From assembly GCF_030769565.1 (NCBI RefSeq), contig NZ_JAVCAP010000001.1, positions 90,161 through 154,160 on the forward strand: a stretch of 64,000 nt of DNA, read 5' to 3'. The translations under genes were made by a program, and so were the position numbers. The DNA comes from Methylophilus aquaticus (GTDB lineage: Bacteria > Pseudomonadota > Gammaproteobacteria > Burkholderiales > Methylophilaceae). The notes beneath the pieces were generated by a model. That model was not told where the DNA came from. It ran no database searches and worked only from the letters and a program-made list of their open reading frames with translations. Of the stretch, positions 53,797 through 62,146 are shown one piece after another. Each line of letters opens with the position of its first letter. The first letter of the stretch is position 1.

Positions 53797-56700
53797 ATGA
53801 ATTTTTCTGCCTGGTCTATCCGTAACCCGGTCCCGGCCATTTTGTTATTTGTGGTGCTGAGCTTTCTGGGCATCAAGTCGCTCAATCAGCTGGGTAAACA
53901 AAACTTCCCTGATATTGAGTTGCCGGTCATTACGGTCAGTGCCTCGCTGGAAGGTGCCGCGCCGCCACAGCTCGAAACCGAGGTGGCACGCAAAATAGAA
54001 GACAAGATTGCGACCATTGGCGGCATTGAGCATATGACCACCACGATTACCGATGGCAGTGTCAGCATCAGTGTGCAGTTTACGATTGATACCAACAGTG
54101 AAGAGGCGCTCAATCTGGTGCGTAATGCAGTGGATAGCGCGCGTTCTGAGTTACCTGTTTCCGTGACTACCCCCACCGTGTCCAAGCTGACGACTTCCGG
54201 CAGCGCTATCCTGACCTTTGTGGCCTCCGCCGAGAATATGGATGAGGGCGAGCTGTCATGGTTTGTCGATAACGAGGTCAGCAAGGCCATGCTTGCGGTG
54301 AATGGCGTTGGCAAAATCACGCGTACGGGCGGTGTGGACCGCGAAGTGCAGGTCAATCTGGATCCGACCCTGATGTCTGGTCTGAGCGTCAATGTCAGTG
54401 ATGTCTCGGCGCAACTCAAACGTGTCCAGCAGGATGCTTCCGGTGGCCGTGGCGATATTGGTGACAATATCCAGTCCGTGCGCACGCTGGGTGCTTTGCA
54501 TAGCGCCGATGAAGTGCGCAATCTCGATATTCCGCTTGGTGATGGCCGGCATATCAAGCTCTCGCAAGTGGCTGAAGTGCTGGATACCTATGCCGAGCGC
54601 ACGACGTATGCCAGTTATGATGGCAAGCCAGTCATCCGCTTTGAAATCACGCGCAGCAAGGGCACCAGCGAAGTCACCGTCGCCAAGGATGTGCGTGCTG
54701 CACTGGCATCCTTCAGCCAGCAGCATCCGCAGGTCAAGATCATTGAAGCCTTTAACATGGTGAAGCCGGTGGAAGACAACTATCACGGTTCCATGCAGTT
54801 GTTGTATGAAGGGGCGTTGCTGGCCATTCTGGTGGTGTGGTGGTTTTTGCGCGACTGGCGTGCCACGATTATTGCCGCAGTTGCGCTGCCATTATCGATG
54901 ATCCCGACCTTTGCCTTTATGCAGTATTTTGGATTTTCACTCAACGTGCTGACCTTGCTGGCGATGGCGTTGGTGGTGGGTATTCTGGTGGATGATGCGA
55001 TTGTAGAAATTGAAAATATTGTGCGCCACCTGCGCATGGGCAAAACACCTTATCAGGCCGCGATGGAAGCCGCCGATGAAATTGGCTTTGCCGTGATTGC
55101 GACCACGTTTACGCTGGTGGCGATTTTTCTGCCCACCGCGTTTATGAGCGGTATCCCAGGTAAATTTTTCAAGCAGTTTGGCATTACCGCAGCCATCGCC
55201 ATTCTGGGCTCACTGGTGGTCGCACGGTTGCTGACGCCCATGATGTCGGCTTATCTGCTCAAGCCGCACGCGATGAAAGAGGAGGTAGATTCAGCCTCGA
55301 TGGGTATTTATCTGCGCTGGGTCAGCTGGTGTTTGCATCATCGCAAAACAGTGGTGGCAGGGTTTCTGCTGTTTGTTGTTGGCTCTCTCAGCCTGATGCC
55401 GTTGTTGCCAAAAGGGTTTGTCCCTTCCTCTGACAGTAGTCAGACCAAGGTCAATATTGAACTGCAACCCGGCACGCCTCTGGAGCAAACGCGTCAGGTA
55501 GTACAACTGGCCGAGCAGATTGTGAAACAGCATCCTGAAGTGACTGCAGTGTTCAGTGCCGCGGGCACCGCCAGCACCGGCGGTGGCGGGCCTAATGCAT
55601 CGCAAAACTCTACAGATGTGCGTAAAGGCAGCCTGGTAATCAGCCTCACCGACCGTAGCCAGCGCCATCAAAAACAATCCGAGATCGAGGCCGACTTGCG
55701 TGAACGCTTGAAAAGTTTGCCGGGGGCACGCATTTCGGTAGGCATCGGTGAGTCTGGCGAAAAATTACAAATTACGCTGGCCAGCGATGACCCGATTGCC
55801 CTGTCCAGTGCCAGCCAGCAAGTCGAGCAGCAATTGCGCACTTTGGGCGGCGTCGGCAATATCACCTCGAGCGCCAGCTTGCAGCGACCTGAAGTGCAAA
55901 TCATTCCCGATGTGGACAAAGCCGCCGAATTGGGTGTCACGGTGGAAGCCATTGCACAGGTGATCCGCGTGGCCACTTCGGGGGATTTCTCCAACAGCAT
56001 GCCCAAACTCAATCTGCCTCAGCGGCAGGTGCCTATTCGTGTGCGCTTGGGCCCCAGTGTGCGCAGCAGTCTGCAGGAAATCGCACAATTACGCATTCCT
56101 GCCCGTAACGGCAGCGTGAGTCTCGAAACGGTTGCCACGGTGCGTATGGGCAGTGGTCCGCAGCAAATTGACCGCATGGACCGCATGCGTAACGTGACCT
56201 TTGATATTGAGCTCAACAAACGCCAGATTGGTGAAGTCTTGCGTGAAGTGCAGCAACTGCCCGCCATGCAAAATCTGCCGCCGAGCGTGAAGCAGCTCGA
56301 AGCCGGCGATGCCAAGCGCATGAACGAGTTGTTTGCCAGTTTTGGCGGCGCCATGATTATCGGCATCCTGTGCATTTATGTGGTGCTGGTGCTGCTGTTT
56401 GGCGACTTCTTACAACCCGTCACCATTCTGGGCGCACTGCCCCTGTCATTGGGAGGCGCATTCTTTGCTTTGCTGGTCACGCATAACAGCTTCTCCATGC
56501 CGAGCGTGATTGGCCTGCTGATGCTGATGGGCGTGGTTACCAAAAACTCCATTTTGCTGGTCGAATACACCATCATGGCGCGCAAAGAGCGCAAGCTCAG
56601 CCGGTTTGATGCCATTATTGATGGCTGCCACAAGCGTGCACGGCCAATTATCATGACCACGATTGCCATGGCGGCCGGCATGATGCCGATTGCCTTGGGC

Positions 56701-56868
56701 TTGAGTGCAGACCCCAGTTTCCGCGCACCGATGGCGATTACGGTGATTGGTGGGTTGATCACCTCAACAGTGTTGAGCTTGGTGGTGATTCCGGTGTTGT
56801 ATACCTATGTGGATGATTTGCTGGGGTGGGTGAGGGGCTTGGCGCGACTTGCGCGTAAGCATGTGTAA
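53797..56868 (+). CDS. RND efflux pump, HAE1/AcrB-like permease
   Basis: This 1023-residue inner-membrane proton-driven pump begins with SIRNPVPAILLFVVLSFLGI and has the twelve-TM, two-large-loop layout of RND transporters. Motifs are GILVDDAIVEIENI in TM4 with the proton-relay Asp pair, SGIPGKFFKQFGITAAIAIL, RVRLGPSVRSSLQEIAQL in the second loop, and LMGVVTKNSILLVEY in TM10. It starts 2 bases after the adaptor stop. Drug or heavy-metal selectivity cannot be read; absence of a metal-cluster motif points to organic compounds. Confidence 0.94.
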   Translation: MNFSAWSIRNPVPAILLFVVLSFLGIKSLNQLGKQNFPDIELPVITVSASLEGAAPPQLETEVARKIEDKIATIGGIEHMTTTITDGSVSISVQFTIDTNSEEALNLVRNAVDSARSELPVSVTTPTVSKLTTSGSAILTFVASAENMDEGELSWFVDNEVSKAMLAVNGVGKITRTGGVDREVQVNLDPTLMSGLSVNVSDVSAQLKRVQQDASGGRGDIGDNIQSVRTLGALHSADEVRNLDIPLGDGRHIKLSQVAEVLDTYAERTTYASYDGKPVIRFEITRSKGTSEVTVAKDVRAALASFSQQHPQVKIIEAFNMVKPVEDNYHGSMQLLYEGALLAILVVWWFLRDWRATIIAAVALPLSMIPTFAFMQYFGFSLNVLTLLAMALVVGILVDDAIVEIENIVRHLRMGKTPYQAAMEAADEIGFAVIATTFTLVAIFLPTAFMSGIPGKFFKQFGITAAIAILGSLVVARLLTPMMSAYLLKPHAMKEEVDSASMGIYLRWVSWCLHHRKTVVAGFLLFVVGSLSLMPLLPKGFVPSSDSSQTKVNIELQPGTPLEQTRQVVQLAEQIVKQHPEVTAVFSAAGTASTGGGGPNASQNSTDVRKGSLVISLTDRSQRHQKQSEIEADLRERLKSLPGARISVGIGESGEKLQITLASDDPIALSSASQQVEQQLRTLGGVGNITSSASLQRPEVQIIPDVDKAAELGVTVEAIAQVIRVATSGDFSNSMPKLNLPQRQVPIRVRLGPSVRSSLQEIAQLRIPARNGSVSLETVATVRMGSGPQQIDRMDRMRNVTFDIELNKRQIGEVLREVQQLPAMQNLPPSVKQLEAGDAKRMNELFASFGGAMIIGILCIYVVLVLLFGDFLQPVTILGALPLSLGGAFFALLVTHNSFSMPSVIGLLMLMGVVTKNSILLVEYTIMARKERKLSRFDAIIDGCHKRARPIIMTTIAMAAGMMPIALGLSADPSFRAPMAITVIGGLITSTVLSLVVIPVLYTYVDDLLGWVRGLARLARKHV

Positions 56869-56897
56869 TAGGATGGCTTGACCTTGCCGGTTGACTT

Positions 56898-56927
56898 AAA
56901 AAAGCGCACTTTGACGTGCGCTTTTTT
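56898..56927 (+). terminator. Terminator of the efflux operon
   Basis: An 11-bp perfect stem, AAAAAAGCGCA / TGCGCTTTTTT, with an 8-base loop begins 29 bases after the permease stop. Confidence 0.85.
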
Positions 56928-57067
56928 GTTATTGGATAATGCGCAAAATATTCTTTATTTTTATTTATCAAGCATATATGTCATGCCGTTTTGGATCGCA
57001 CGCGATTGTGGGGGCATGTCTTGGAAGTCCAGACGGGGTTGCCGACTGTATTTTTTAGTGGACAAGG

Positions 57068-57085
57068 GTGGGCATGAATGCCCAC
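57068..57085. repeat. Short perfect hairpin in the intergenic region
   Basis: GTGGGCAT / ATGCCCAC, an 8-bp stem with a 2-base loop, lies just before the large nested palindrome. It may be part of the same element. Confidence 0.5.
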
Positions 57086-57111
57086 GCGGATGGTTACTGG
57101 TTGTTTCTACT

Positions 57112-57403
57112 GTTTCATTTCGCCTTTAGGCGACCGTTCTTTCTTATGCTTGTCCATAAGAAAGAAGGCAAAGAACAAGACACCCCAGCTTCCGCTTGAT
57201 CCTTGCGCTACTCGGCTTGTCGGGCGTCCATCGAAACTCAACCTGGCAGCTCACATAATACGTGAGCTGCCAGGTTGAGTTTCGCGAGCGCTTATTTTGG
57301 TGAGCAACGCAGGAATCAAGCGGAAGCTGGGGTGCACTTTCTTTTGGTGACTTTATCTTTGTGCAAGCAAAGAAAAGTTACTCGCCTAAAGGCGAAAAGA
57401 AAC
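57112..57403. repeat. 292-bp element of three nested inverted repeats
   Basis: Three arm pairs are nested. The outer pair is 57112-57133 / 57382-57403 (22 bases, 1 mismatch, TTCGCCTTTAGGCGA core). The middle pair is 57181-57200 / 57315-57334 (20 bases, perfect, CACCCCAGCTTCCGCTTGAT). The inner pair is 57232-57254 / 57262-57284 (23 bases, perfect, CTCAACCTGGCAGCTCAC core). There is also a local hairpin, TTCTTATG / CATAAGAA (about 57142-57163). No ORF with a ribosome site crosses it. It resembles a non-autonomous repeat or a highly structured RNA. The TTTCTTTTGG/GCAAGCAAAGAAA parts recur in many betaproteobacterial intergenic regions. Confidence 0.75.
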
Positions 57404-57588
57404 ATGACAATCAAACACTAACGTCTGTTCAAAAATGCCGACTCTAAAGTCTTCTTAAAGACAAGAATAGAAAAGAACGGTCGCTGAAAAGTCGAAATAC
57501 ATGATTCCTTAATCTGGTTTGATATTCAGGATGCGACTGTGTTGCTGTGGGCGAGGGCTCTCACTCAGCTTGGGCTGAAAAGATATGT

Positions 57589-57729
57589 GGGCACCTCTAA
57601 AAATTCAAATTCCGTTGCGATACTGCGTTGCTCATAAAAAATTTATCCTTACATATCAAATATATGCGGCGTCAAAATTTTTTACTCGCGCCTTGTCTGG
57701 CGTAGTAATTTGAATTTTTAGAGGCACCC
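57589..57729. repeat. MITE-like element with 18-bp terminal inverted repeats
   Basis: CCTCTAAAAATTCAAATT (57594-57611) and its exact reverse copy (57707-57724) bound a 95-base core that includes GTTGCGATACTGCGTTGCTC and TTTACTCGCGCCTTGTCTGGC. GGGCA- and -CACCC extend the arms imperfectly. There is no ORF. The size and structure fit a miniature inverted-repeat element. Such elements would need multiple genomic copies to prove mobility. Confidence 0.7.
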
Positions 57730-57769
57730 AGGTGTGAGTTAGCTGAGAATTTTGGGTTGGGTGAAATAA

Positions 57770-58201
57770 TTAACTGTTAAGCGCACATTCCACACGCTCA
57801 ACCACCAGTTGTTGCAACTGATCCCTTACCGTCTGACTCAGCGGCTGCACCTCGGAATCCCGCACGGCCTCTCCCCAGTGACTGTTCGGGAAGTGCTTGT
57901 CATGCTCAAATCTGGGAATCACATGCCAATGCATATGCGGTGTTTTATTGCCTAAACTCGCCAGGTTAATTTTGTCCGGTTGTATCACATCACGCACCGC
58001 GCGCTCAACGGCAAACACCACTTTCATGGTACGTGCGCGTTCAGCAGGCGGCAGGTCGGTCATTTCCTTGACGTGTGCAAGCAGTTCGATGCGGCAATAC
58101 GCCGGATAGTCGGCATCATGTAACAGCACGACCCGGCAGAAGTCATCCTGCCACAACAGGTCTTGCGGGGTTGGGGTGCAGAGCGGGCACTTAATGATCA
58201 T
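57770..58201 (-). CDS. HIT-family nucleotide-binding protein
   Basis: This 143-residue cytoplasmic histidine-triad protein has MHWHVIPRF (His-x-His-x with a preceding PH), the HIT active site that acts on nucleotide phosphates, plus an N-terminal CPLC pair that could bind zinc. It overlaps the nadA stop by four bases (ATGA), so translation is coupled. Physiological substrate unknown. Confidence 0.9.
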   Translation of the reverse strand: MIIKCPLCTPTPQDLLWQDDFCRVVLLHDADYPAYCRIELLAHVKEMTDLPPAERARTMKVVFAVERAVRDVIQPDKINLASLGNKTPHMHWHVIPRFEHDKHFPNSHWGEAVRDSEVQPLSQTVRDQLQQLVVERVECALNS

Positions 58202-59295
58202 GAGACTGCCAGCATGCGGTCCAAAGTCAGTTTGGCCAGTTTGGCCTCGTCTTCAGGCACTTTAATCTGGTTGACCACGTTGCCTTCTGCAAGGTTTTCC
58301 AGGCACCAGGCCAGATGTTGCGGATCGATACGCGCCATGGTCGAGCATTCGCACACCACATGGCTCATAAATTGCACCAGCTTGTTCTGCGGTTTCATCT
58401 GTTCGGCCAGGCGCGTGACCAGATTCAGCTCAGTGCCCACCAGCCACTTGGTGCCAGGTTCTGCTTCACTGACCGTGCGCAAGATATACTCGGTCGAGCC
58501 GACATAATCCGAATTGATGCACACTTCAAAGGCCGTTTCCGGATGCGAAATCACCTTGCCATCAGGATGCTGGGCGCGGAACTGGTCAATATTCTGTTTG
58601 CGGAACATCTGGTGTACCGAGCAATGACCTTTCCACAGCAGAATTTTGGCCTCTTTGATTTGTTGTTCTGTCAGGCCGCCCATCGGCAAGTCAGGGTCCC
58701 ATACCGGCATGTGTTCCAGCGGAATACCCATTTTGTAGCCGCTCCAGCGACCCAAATGCTGGTCAGGGAAGAACAGAACTTTTTCACGCTGGCTAAAGCT
58801 CCACTCTAAAATCTTGGGTGCATTGGTACTGGTGCAAACAATGCCGCCGTGTTCACCACAAAATGCTTTTAAATCGGCGGCCGAGTTAATGTAGGTCACT
58901 GGCGTGATGGTTTGATCAAAATCCAGTACCTTGCTGAGTTCGCGATAGCTGCGTTCTACTTTTGCCAGATTGGCCATGTCCGCCATGGAGCACCCGGCGG
59001 CCAAGTCAGGTAACACCACAATTTGCTCTGGACGGCTCAGAATATCGGCCACTTCCGCCATAAAGTGCACGCCCAGAAACACGATAAATTCAGCATCCAG
59101 ACTGTCGCAATATTTTGACAGTTTAAGGGAGTCACCAGAGAAGTCGGCATGGCGATACACGCTTTCATGCTGGTAGTGGTGGCCCAGAATCACCAGTCGC
59201 TTGCCCAGCTTTTCACGGGCGGCCAAAATCCGTGCCTGACAGTCATCGTCTTTGGCAGACTGGAATTTCTCAAATTGTATGGTGGCAGTTTGCAT
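58198..59295 (-). CDS. nadA: Quinolinate synthase
   Basis: This 365-residue Fe4S4 enzyme condenses iminoaspartate with dihydroxyacetone phosphate to quinolinate for NAD. LVILGHHYQHESVYRHADFSGDS, VVLPDLAAGCSMADMA, VHQMF, HPETAFEVC and the final FMSHVVCECSTMARIDPQHL include the three cluster Cys positions and substrate residues. Length fits the NadA type found in betaproteobacteria. nadB and nadC are not adjacent. It leads a two-gene unit with the HIT gene. Confidence 0.96.
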   Translation of the reverse strand: MQTATIQFEKFQSAKDDDCQARILAAREKLGKRLVILGHHYQHESVYRHADFSGDSLKLSKYCDSLDAEFIVFLGVHFMAEVADILSRPEQIVVLPDLAAGCSMADMANLAKVERSYRELSKVLDFDQTITPVTYINSAADLKAFCGEHGGIVCTSTNAPKILEWSFSQREKVLFFPDQHLGRWSGYKMGIPLEHMPVWDPDLPMGGLTEQQIKEAKILLWKGHCSVHQMFRKQNIDQFRAQHPDGKVISHPETAFEVCINSDYVGSTEYILRTVSEAEPGTKWLVGTELNLVTRLAEQMKPQNKLVQFMSHVVCECSTMARIDPQHLAWCLENLAEGNVVNQIKVPEDEAKLAKLTLDRMLAVS

Positions 59296-59370
59296 GCTTG
59301 TATTGATCAGATGGGGGTGAAAACGTTATTTTACAACCGATGTGGATTAATCCCAATTGTAAATGCAGCA

Positions 59371-59823
59371 TCAGAGCGTCAACTGGTGTTTTTCACCCAG
59401 CCGTTTCAGCGCATCCACATTGGTCCAGCTGAATACTTTTTTGGCTGCTTCGCGCCAATCCAGCCATACATAACGGGTATGTTCATTGGGCGCGAGGCTT
59501 ACGGGCATTGGTTCCGGAACACACAGGCCAAACAAGTGTTCGGTATTTTCAGTCACATCCGGCGCGTAGCGATGGCGCCAATGTGGATAGATTTCATAGA
59601 CATTGCTTGCATGCCAGTCTTGAAAGTCATAGGCCAGCGCATCCAGTCCTGTCTCTTCTTTCACTTCGCGAATCGCCGCCTGATAAGGCGTTTCGTCAGC
59701 CTCCAGACTGCCGGTGACCGATTGCCAAAAGCCCGCTTTGTCGGCGCGTTCCATCAGCAAGACCTCAAGTTGCGGGGTGTGAATCAAGATTAGTGCAGAA
59801 ACGGGTGTTTTGTAATGGGTCAT
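59371..59823 (-). CDS. nudB: Dihydroneopterin triphosphate diphosphatase
   Basis: This ~150-residue Nudix hydrolase has the Nudix box GSLEADETPYQAAIREVKEETG intact. FWQSVTGSLE before it and the C-terminal TRYVWLDWREA segment are typical of NudB, which removes pyrophosphate from dihydroneopterin triphosphate in folate synthesis. ATG 59823 gives the family start MTHYKTPVSALI. The GTG at 59859 adds 12 residues with no ribosome site. No folate gene is adjacent. Confidence 0.9.
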   Translation of the reverse strand: MTHYKTPVSALILIHTPQLEVLLMERADKAGFWQSVTGSLEADETPYQAAIREVKEETGLDALAYDFQDWHASNVYEIYPHWRHRYAPDVTENTEHLFGLCVPEPMPVSLAPNEHTRYVWLDWREAAKKVFSWTNVDALKRLGEKHQLTL

Positions 59824-59859
59824 GTTATTGGTCGATGTTTCAACAAGCGGTGAACTCAC

Positions 59860-60192
59860 GCTAAAAACATCTTACAGGAAATTGAATGGTTGTTCTGACC
59901 AGCCGGCAGGTCATATGTTTCAACCGTTTTGTCTACTTTGATGAATGGTGGTTGATATCAACCATTGTATATGACTACAACCACCAATCTATCGGGTGCA
60001 TGGTTATAAATTATAAAATATTTAATTATATCAATGCCTTAACGATAATAAAAAATCGGCATATAAAATGCTCTATTTTAAACATAGTGTTGTCTTTATA
60101 GTTGTAAATCATTTGATTTTATCAAGTTGATTGAATGTTAAAGATAATAACAACGAATCTTCCCTGATTATCCTTTCCCGAGGATATTGCTT
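59860..60192. other. AT-rich intergenic stretch without a recognised gene
   Basis: About 330 bases between nudB and an orphan terminator. 59985-60165 is strongly AT-rich. I see no ORF with a ribosome site. It could hold a promoter and the body of a small RNA ending at 60193-60221. Confidence 0.45.
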
Positions 60193-60221
60193 AACCCAAG
60201 CTTGATGCTTGGGTTTTTTTT
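60193..60221 (+). terminator. Orphan rho-independent terminator
   Basis: A perfect 9-bp stem, AACCCAAGC / GCTTGGGTT, with loop TTGAT is followed by a run of T. No gene on the plus strand ends before it: the nearest upstream gene, nudB, is on the minus strand. A small RNA ending here is the simplest reading. Confidence 0.7.
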
Positions 60222-60470
60222 GGTGACAGCGTTTATTTTTTGAAACAGTTTGAATCCCACTGCTTCTTACAAAGCCCCAGTATCAAAATCAGTTGTCAGT
60301 TTGTGCATGGGTGATCTCGGCTTGACAGCAACAATGCCTTAGAATAGGGTTTAAACTAACTTATTGTATGGATGCACCTGTTGGTATCCAAGGCTAATCA
60401 CGACAGCCCTGGCTATATTCGTGGATTAAAAAAAGTGTGACTATTCGCGCTTGTGAGGAGGCTGTTGACG

Positions 60471-60713
60471 ATGAACCCCAATATTATCGAAGACAACCTC
60501 CATTTTTTTAAGGGGCATGGTGGTCAACACCCATTAAAAACCAACATACTGACCCATCTCAATCAGCCGACCCCAATGATGAAGCGTCTTGGCGTATTCT
60601 TGAGAGACTCGCCTGTTTGCTCAGTGCTTATTCGGAGTGAAAAGGTGTATTTGACAGTGTGCCGGCGTTTTGTATTGATCTTCAGCAGTGGGTTGCCATG
60701 CACATGCGATTGA
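60471..60713 (+). CDS. Candidate 80-residue ORF at the head of the pseudo-hydrolase/ABC cassette
   Basis: ATG 60471 has GAGGAGG 9-10 bases upstream, the best ribosome site in this area. The peptide begins MNPNIIEDNLHFFKGHGGQH and ends SSGLPCTCD with a Cys-x-Cys pair. It has a basic, hydrophobic stretch in the second half (VYLTVCRRFVLIFSSG). Its stop overlaps the start of the next gene by up to 16 bases, and that gene has no good ribosome site of its own, so coupled translation is likely. The coding status is not certain, and it may be only an upstream regulatory ORF or a peptide substrate of the exporter. Confidence 0.45.
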   Translation: MNPNIIEDNLHFFKGHGGQHPLKTNILTHLNQPTPMMKRLGVFLRDSPVCSVLIRSEKVYLTVCRRFVLIFSSGLPCTCD

Positions 60714-62146
60714 TTTTTCTAGTGCTGTTGTTTCATCATAGCCACACTGCGTTTGCCTTCACGCCTTGTCGTATCAGTGGATTTTCCTATGCAATCGAAT
60801 GTACTACGTTGGTCGTTGAAAGTTCGGTGTCGCATCAATCACTGTTTGATGTGAGGGTATTCAAGGTGGCGGCCAGAGTGCGTTATCCTTTGCCATCCCC
60901 ACTGATTTGGATTCCGAGCAGTTTAAGCGTCAGTCCGACTGCGCGGGCCCCATTTATGATCAATAGTTTGTCAAGGATTCGCAACAAACGTGATCTTATC
61001 TGGATCGAATTGACGCCACATGCCTCAGGGTTGCGCAATCACTGTGGCTGGTCTAAACCTTGGAACAGCCTGTCTTTTCGTCTGGATCGTTTTGCCCATC
61101 CAGAATATTTGGCAAGTTGTCAAACTGAACTTAAAACACTAGGGGTGCTCGATGAGCTCACCCCCGAAACCCTGGCTGGGTATTATGAAGCAGTCGCCAA
61201 GCAGTTAAATCTGACTAAAGTAACGATTTTTGCCGAGCAAGCAGGGGCTGAAATTGCCAGCGCATGGCAGCAACAATCCCCGGGTAGAGTATTGTTTCAA
61301 GTGATGGATAACCCGTCGGAGGCCCGTGCTCCATCGTCGCTGATGGCGCAAGCGGTGGCGATAGACCGCAAGCTGCAAGCCATCGATACGCAATGTCGTC
61401 GCAGCGGACAATGTGCGTCAGATGCCCTTGGACTCCAACAGGCGTTTAGCCAACTGCGCACGCAATTACCAACATTGGTCACGGTGCAAAGTCCCTATAC
61501 ATTTGCCGAGGAATCCATCACATTCACAGCCCCTTTTTTAGTCTATGCCCTCCAGCAACAGCTCAACCTCACTGAACAGTCACAATGGTTGCCCAATGTG
61601 TTTCATCAAGCCAATCAGGGAAACTGGTTGCCCCTATATCAATTAATTGCAGGGCAATGGACAAGGCGCTTGCCTCAGGTCAATGACGTGTTTTATCTTG
61701 CCGAGCAATGCATCGACTGGCAGACATTTACCGATAACACTGCGGTTGCCCCTGCCCATCCTTCATTCTTGGTGAATTGGATCTATCAGCAACTCAAGCA
61801 GCGTTATCAAACCCTGTGTCAATCAAGCCCCAAGTTGATGCACCAACCCATCAAGCATAAAACGCAACCACCGCCGCAATTGATTTTGCGTGGCGGCTTA
61901 TGGTCGGTTGGCCAGAACGATACCCCGTTAGAATCGACGCTATTGCTCCATGTGCCAGGCGTAGAGCACGTATTTAGTTATGGTTGTGCCAAAGAGGTGA
62001 TTGCACGTTACGTGAATGTCGTGGATAAACAATTGCAAACGGGTAAAGCCGTCTCTGTACGTCAAACAGAGATCGAGGCCGAGTGTTTGCTCAACATGCC
62101 CTTGCCTGTCAAGCCCTCGCTCGCAGACGCGATAAAGAAAAAATGA
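60698..62146 (+). CDS. Secreted TAP-family alpha/beta-hydrolase homologue without catalytic Ser and Asp
   Basis: This 482-residue protein has a signal peptide (LIFLVLLFHHSHTAFA|F). Its body follows the tripeptidyl-aminopeptidase/proline-iminopeptidase-like hydrolase pattern: LTPETLAGYYEAVAKQLNLTKVTIF in front of the nucleophile elbow, then PGRVLFQVMDNPS, and the C-terminal LILRGGL with VPGVEHVFSYGCAKEV. The elbow reads FAEQAGAE, with Gln181 where GxSxG needs Ser. The acid strand reads GGLWSVG with Trp402 where Asp is usual. His424 is kept. It is therefore probably a non-enzymatic homologue. It overlaps the ABC ATPase gene start by 4 bases (ATGA), so it belongs to the exporter operon. Confidence 0.78.
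   Translation: MHMRLIFLVLLFHHSHTAFAFTPCRISGFSYAIECTTLVVESSVSHQSLFDVRVFKVAARVRYPLPSPLIWIPSSLSVSPTARAPFMINSLSRIRNKRDLIWIELTPHASGLRNHCGWSKPWNSLSFRLDRFAHPEYLASCQTELKTLGVLDELTPETLAGYYEAVAKQLNLTKVTIFAEQAGAEIASAWQQQSPGRVLFQVMDNPSEARAPSSLMAQAVAIDRKLQAIDTQCRRSGQCASDALGLQQAFSQLRTQLPTLVTVQSPYTFAEESITFTAPFLVYALQQQLNLTEQSQWLPNVFHQANQGNWLPLYQLIAGQWTRRLPQVNDVFYLAEQCIDWQTFTDNTAVAPAHPSFLVNWIYQQLKQRYQTLCQSSPKLMHQPIKHKTQPPPQLILRGGLWSVGQNDTPLESTLLLHVPGVEHVFSYGCAKEVIARYVNVVDKQLQTGKAVSVRQTEIEAECLLNMPLPVKPSLADAIKKK

Noticed and set aside
56878-57278. Short plus-strand frames (83 and 66 codons) after the efflux operon
   Set aside because: They run through the terminator at 56898-56927 or the nested palindrome, have no ribosome site, and contain repeat-derived sequence.
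57112-57403. Nested palindrome considered as a CRISPR array
   Set aside because: The repeats are inverted pairs, not direct repeats with regular spacers, and no cas gene is present in the window.
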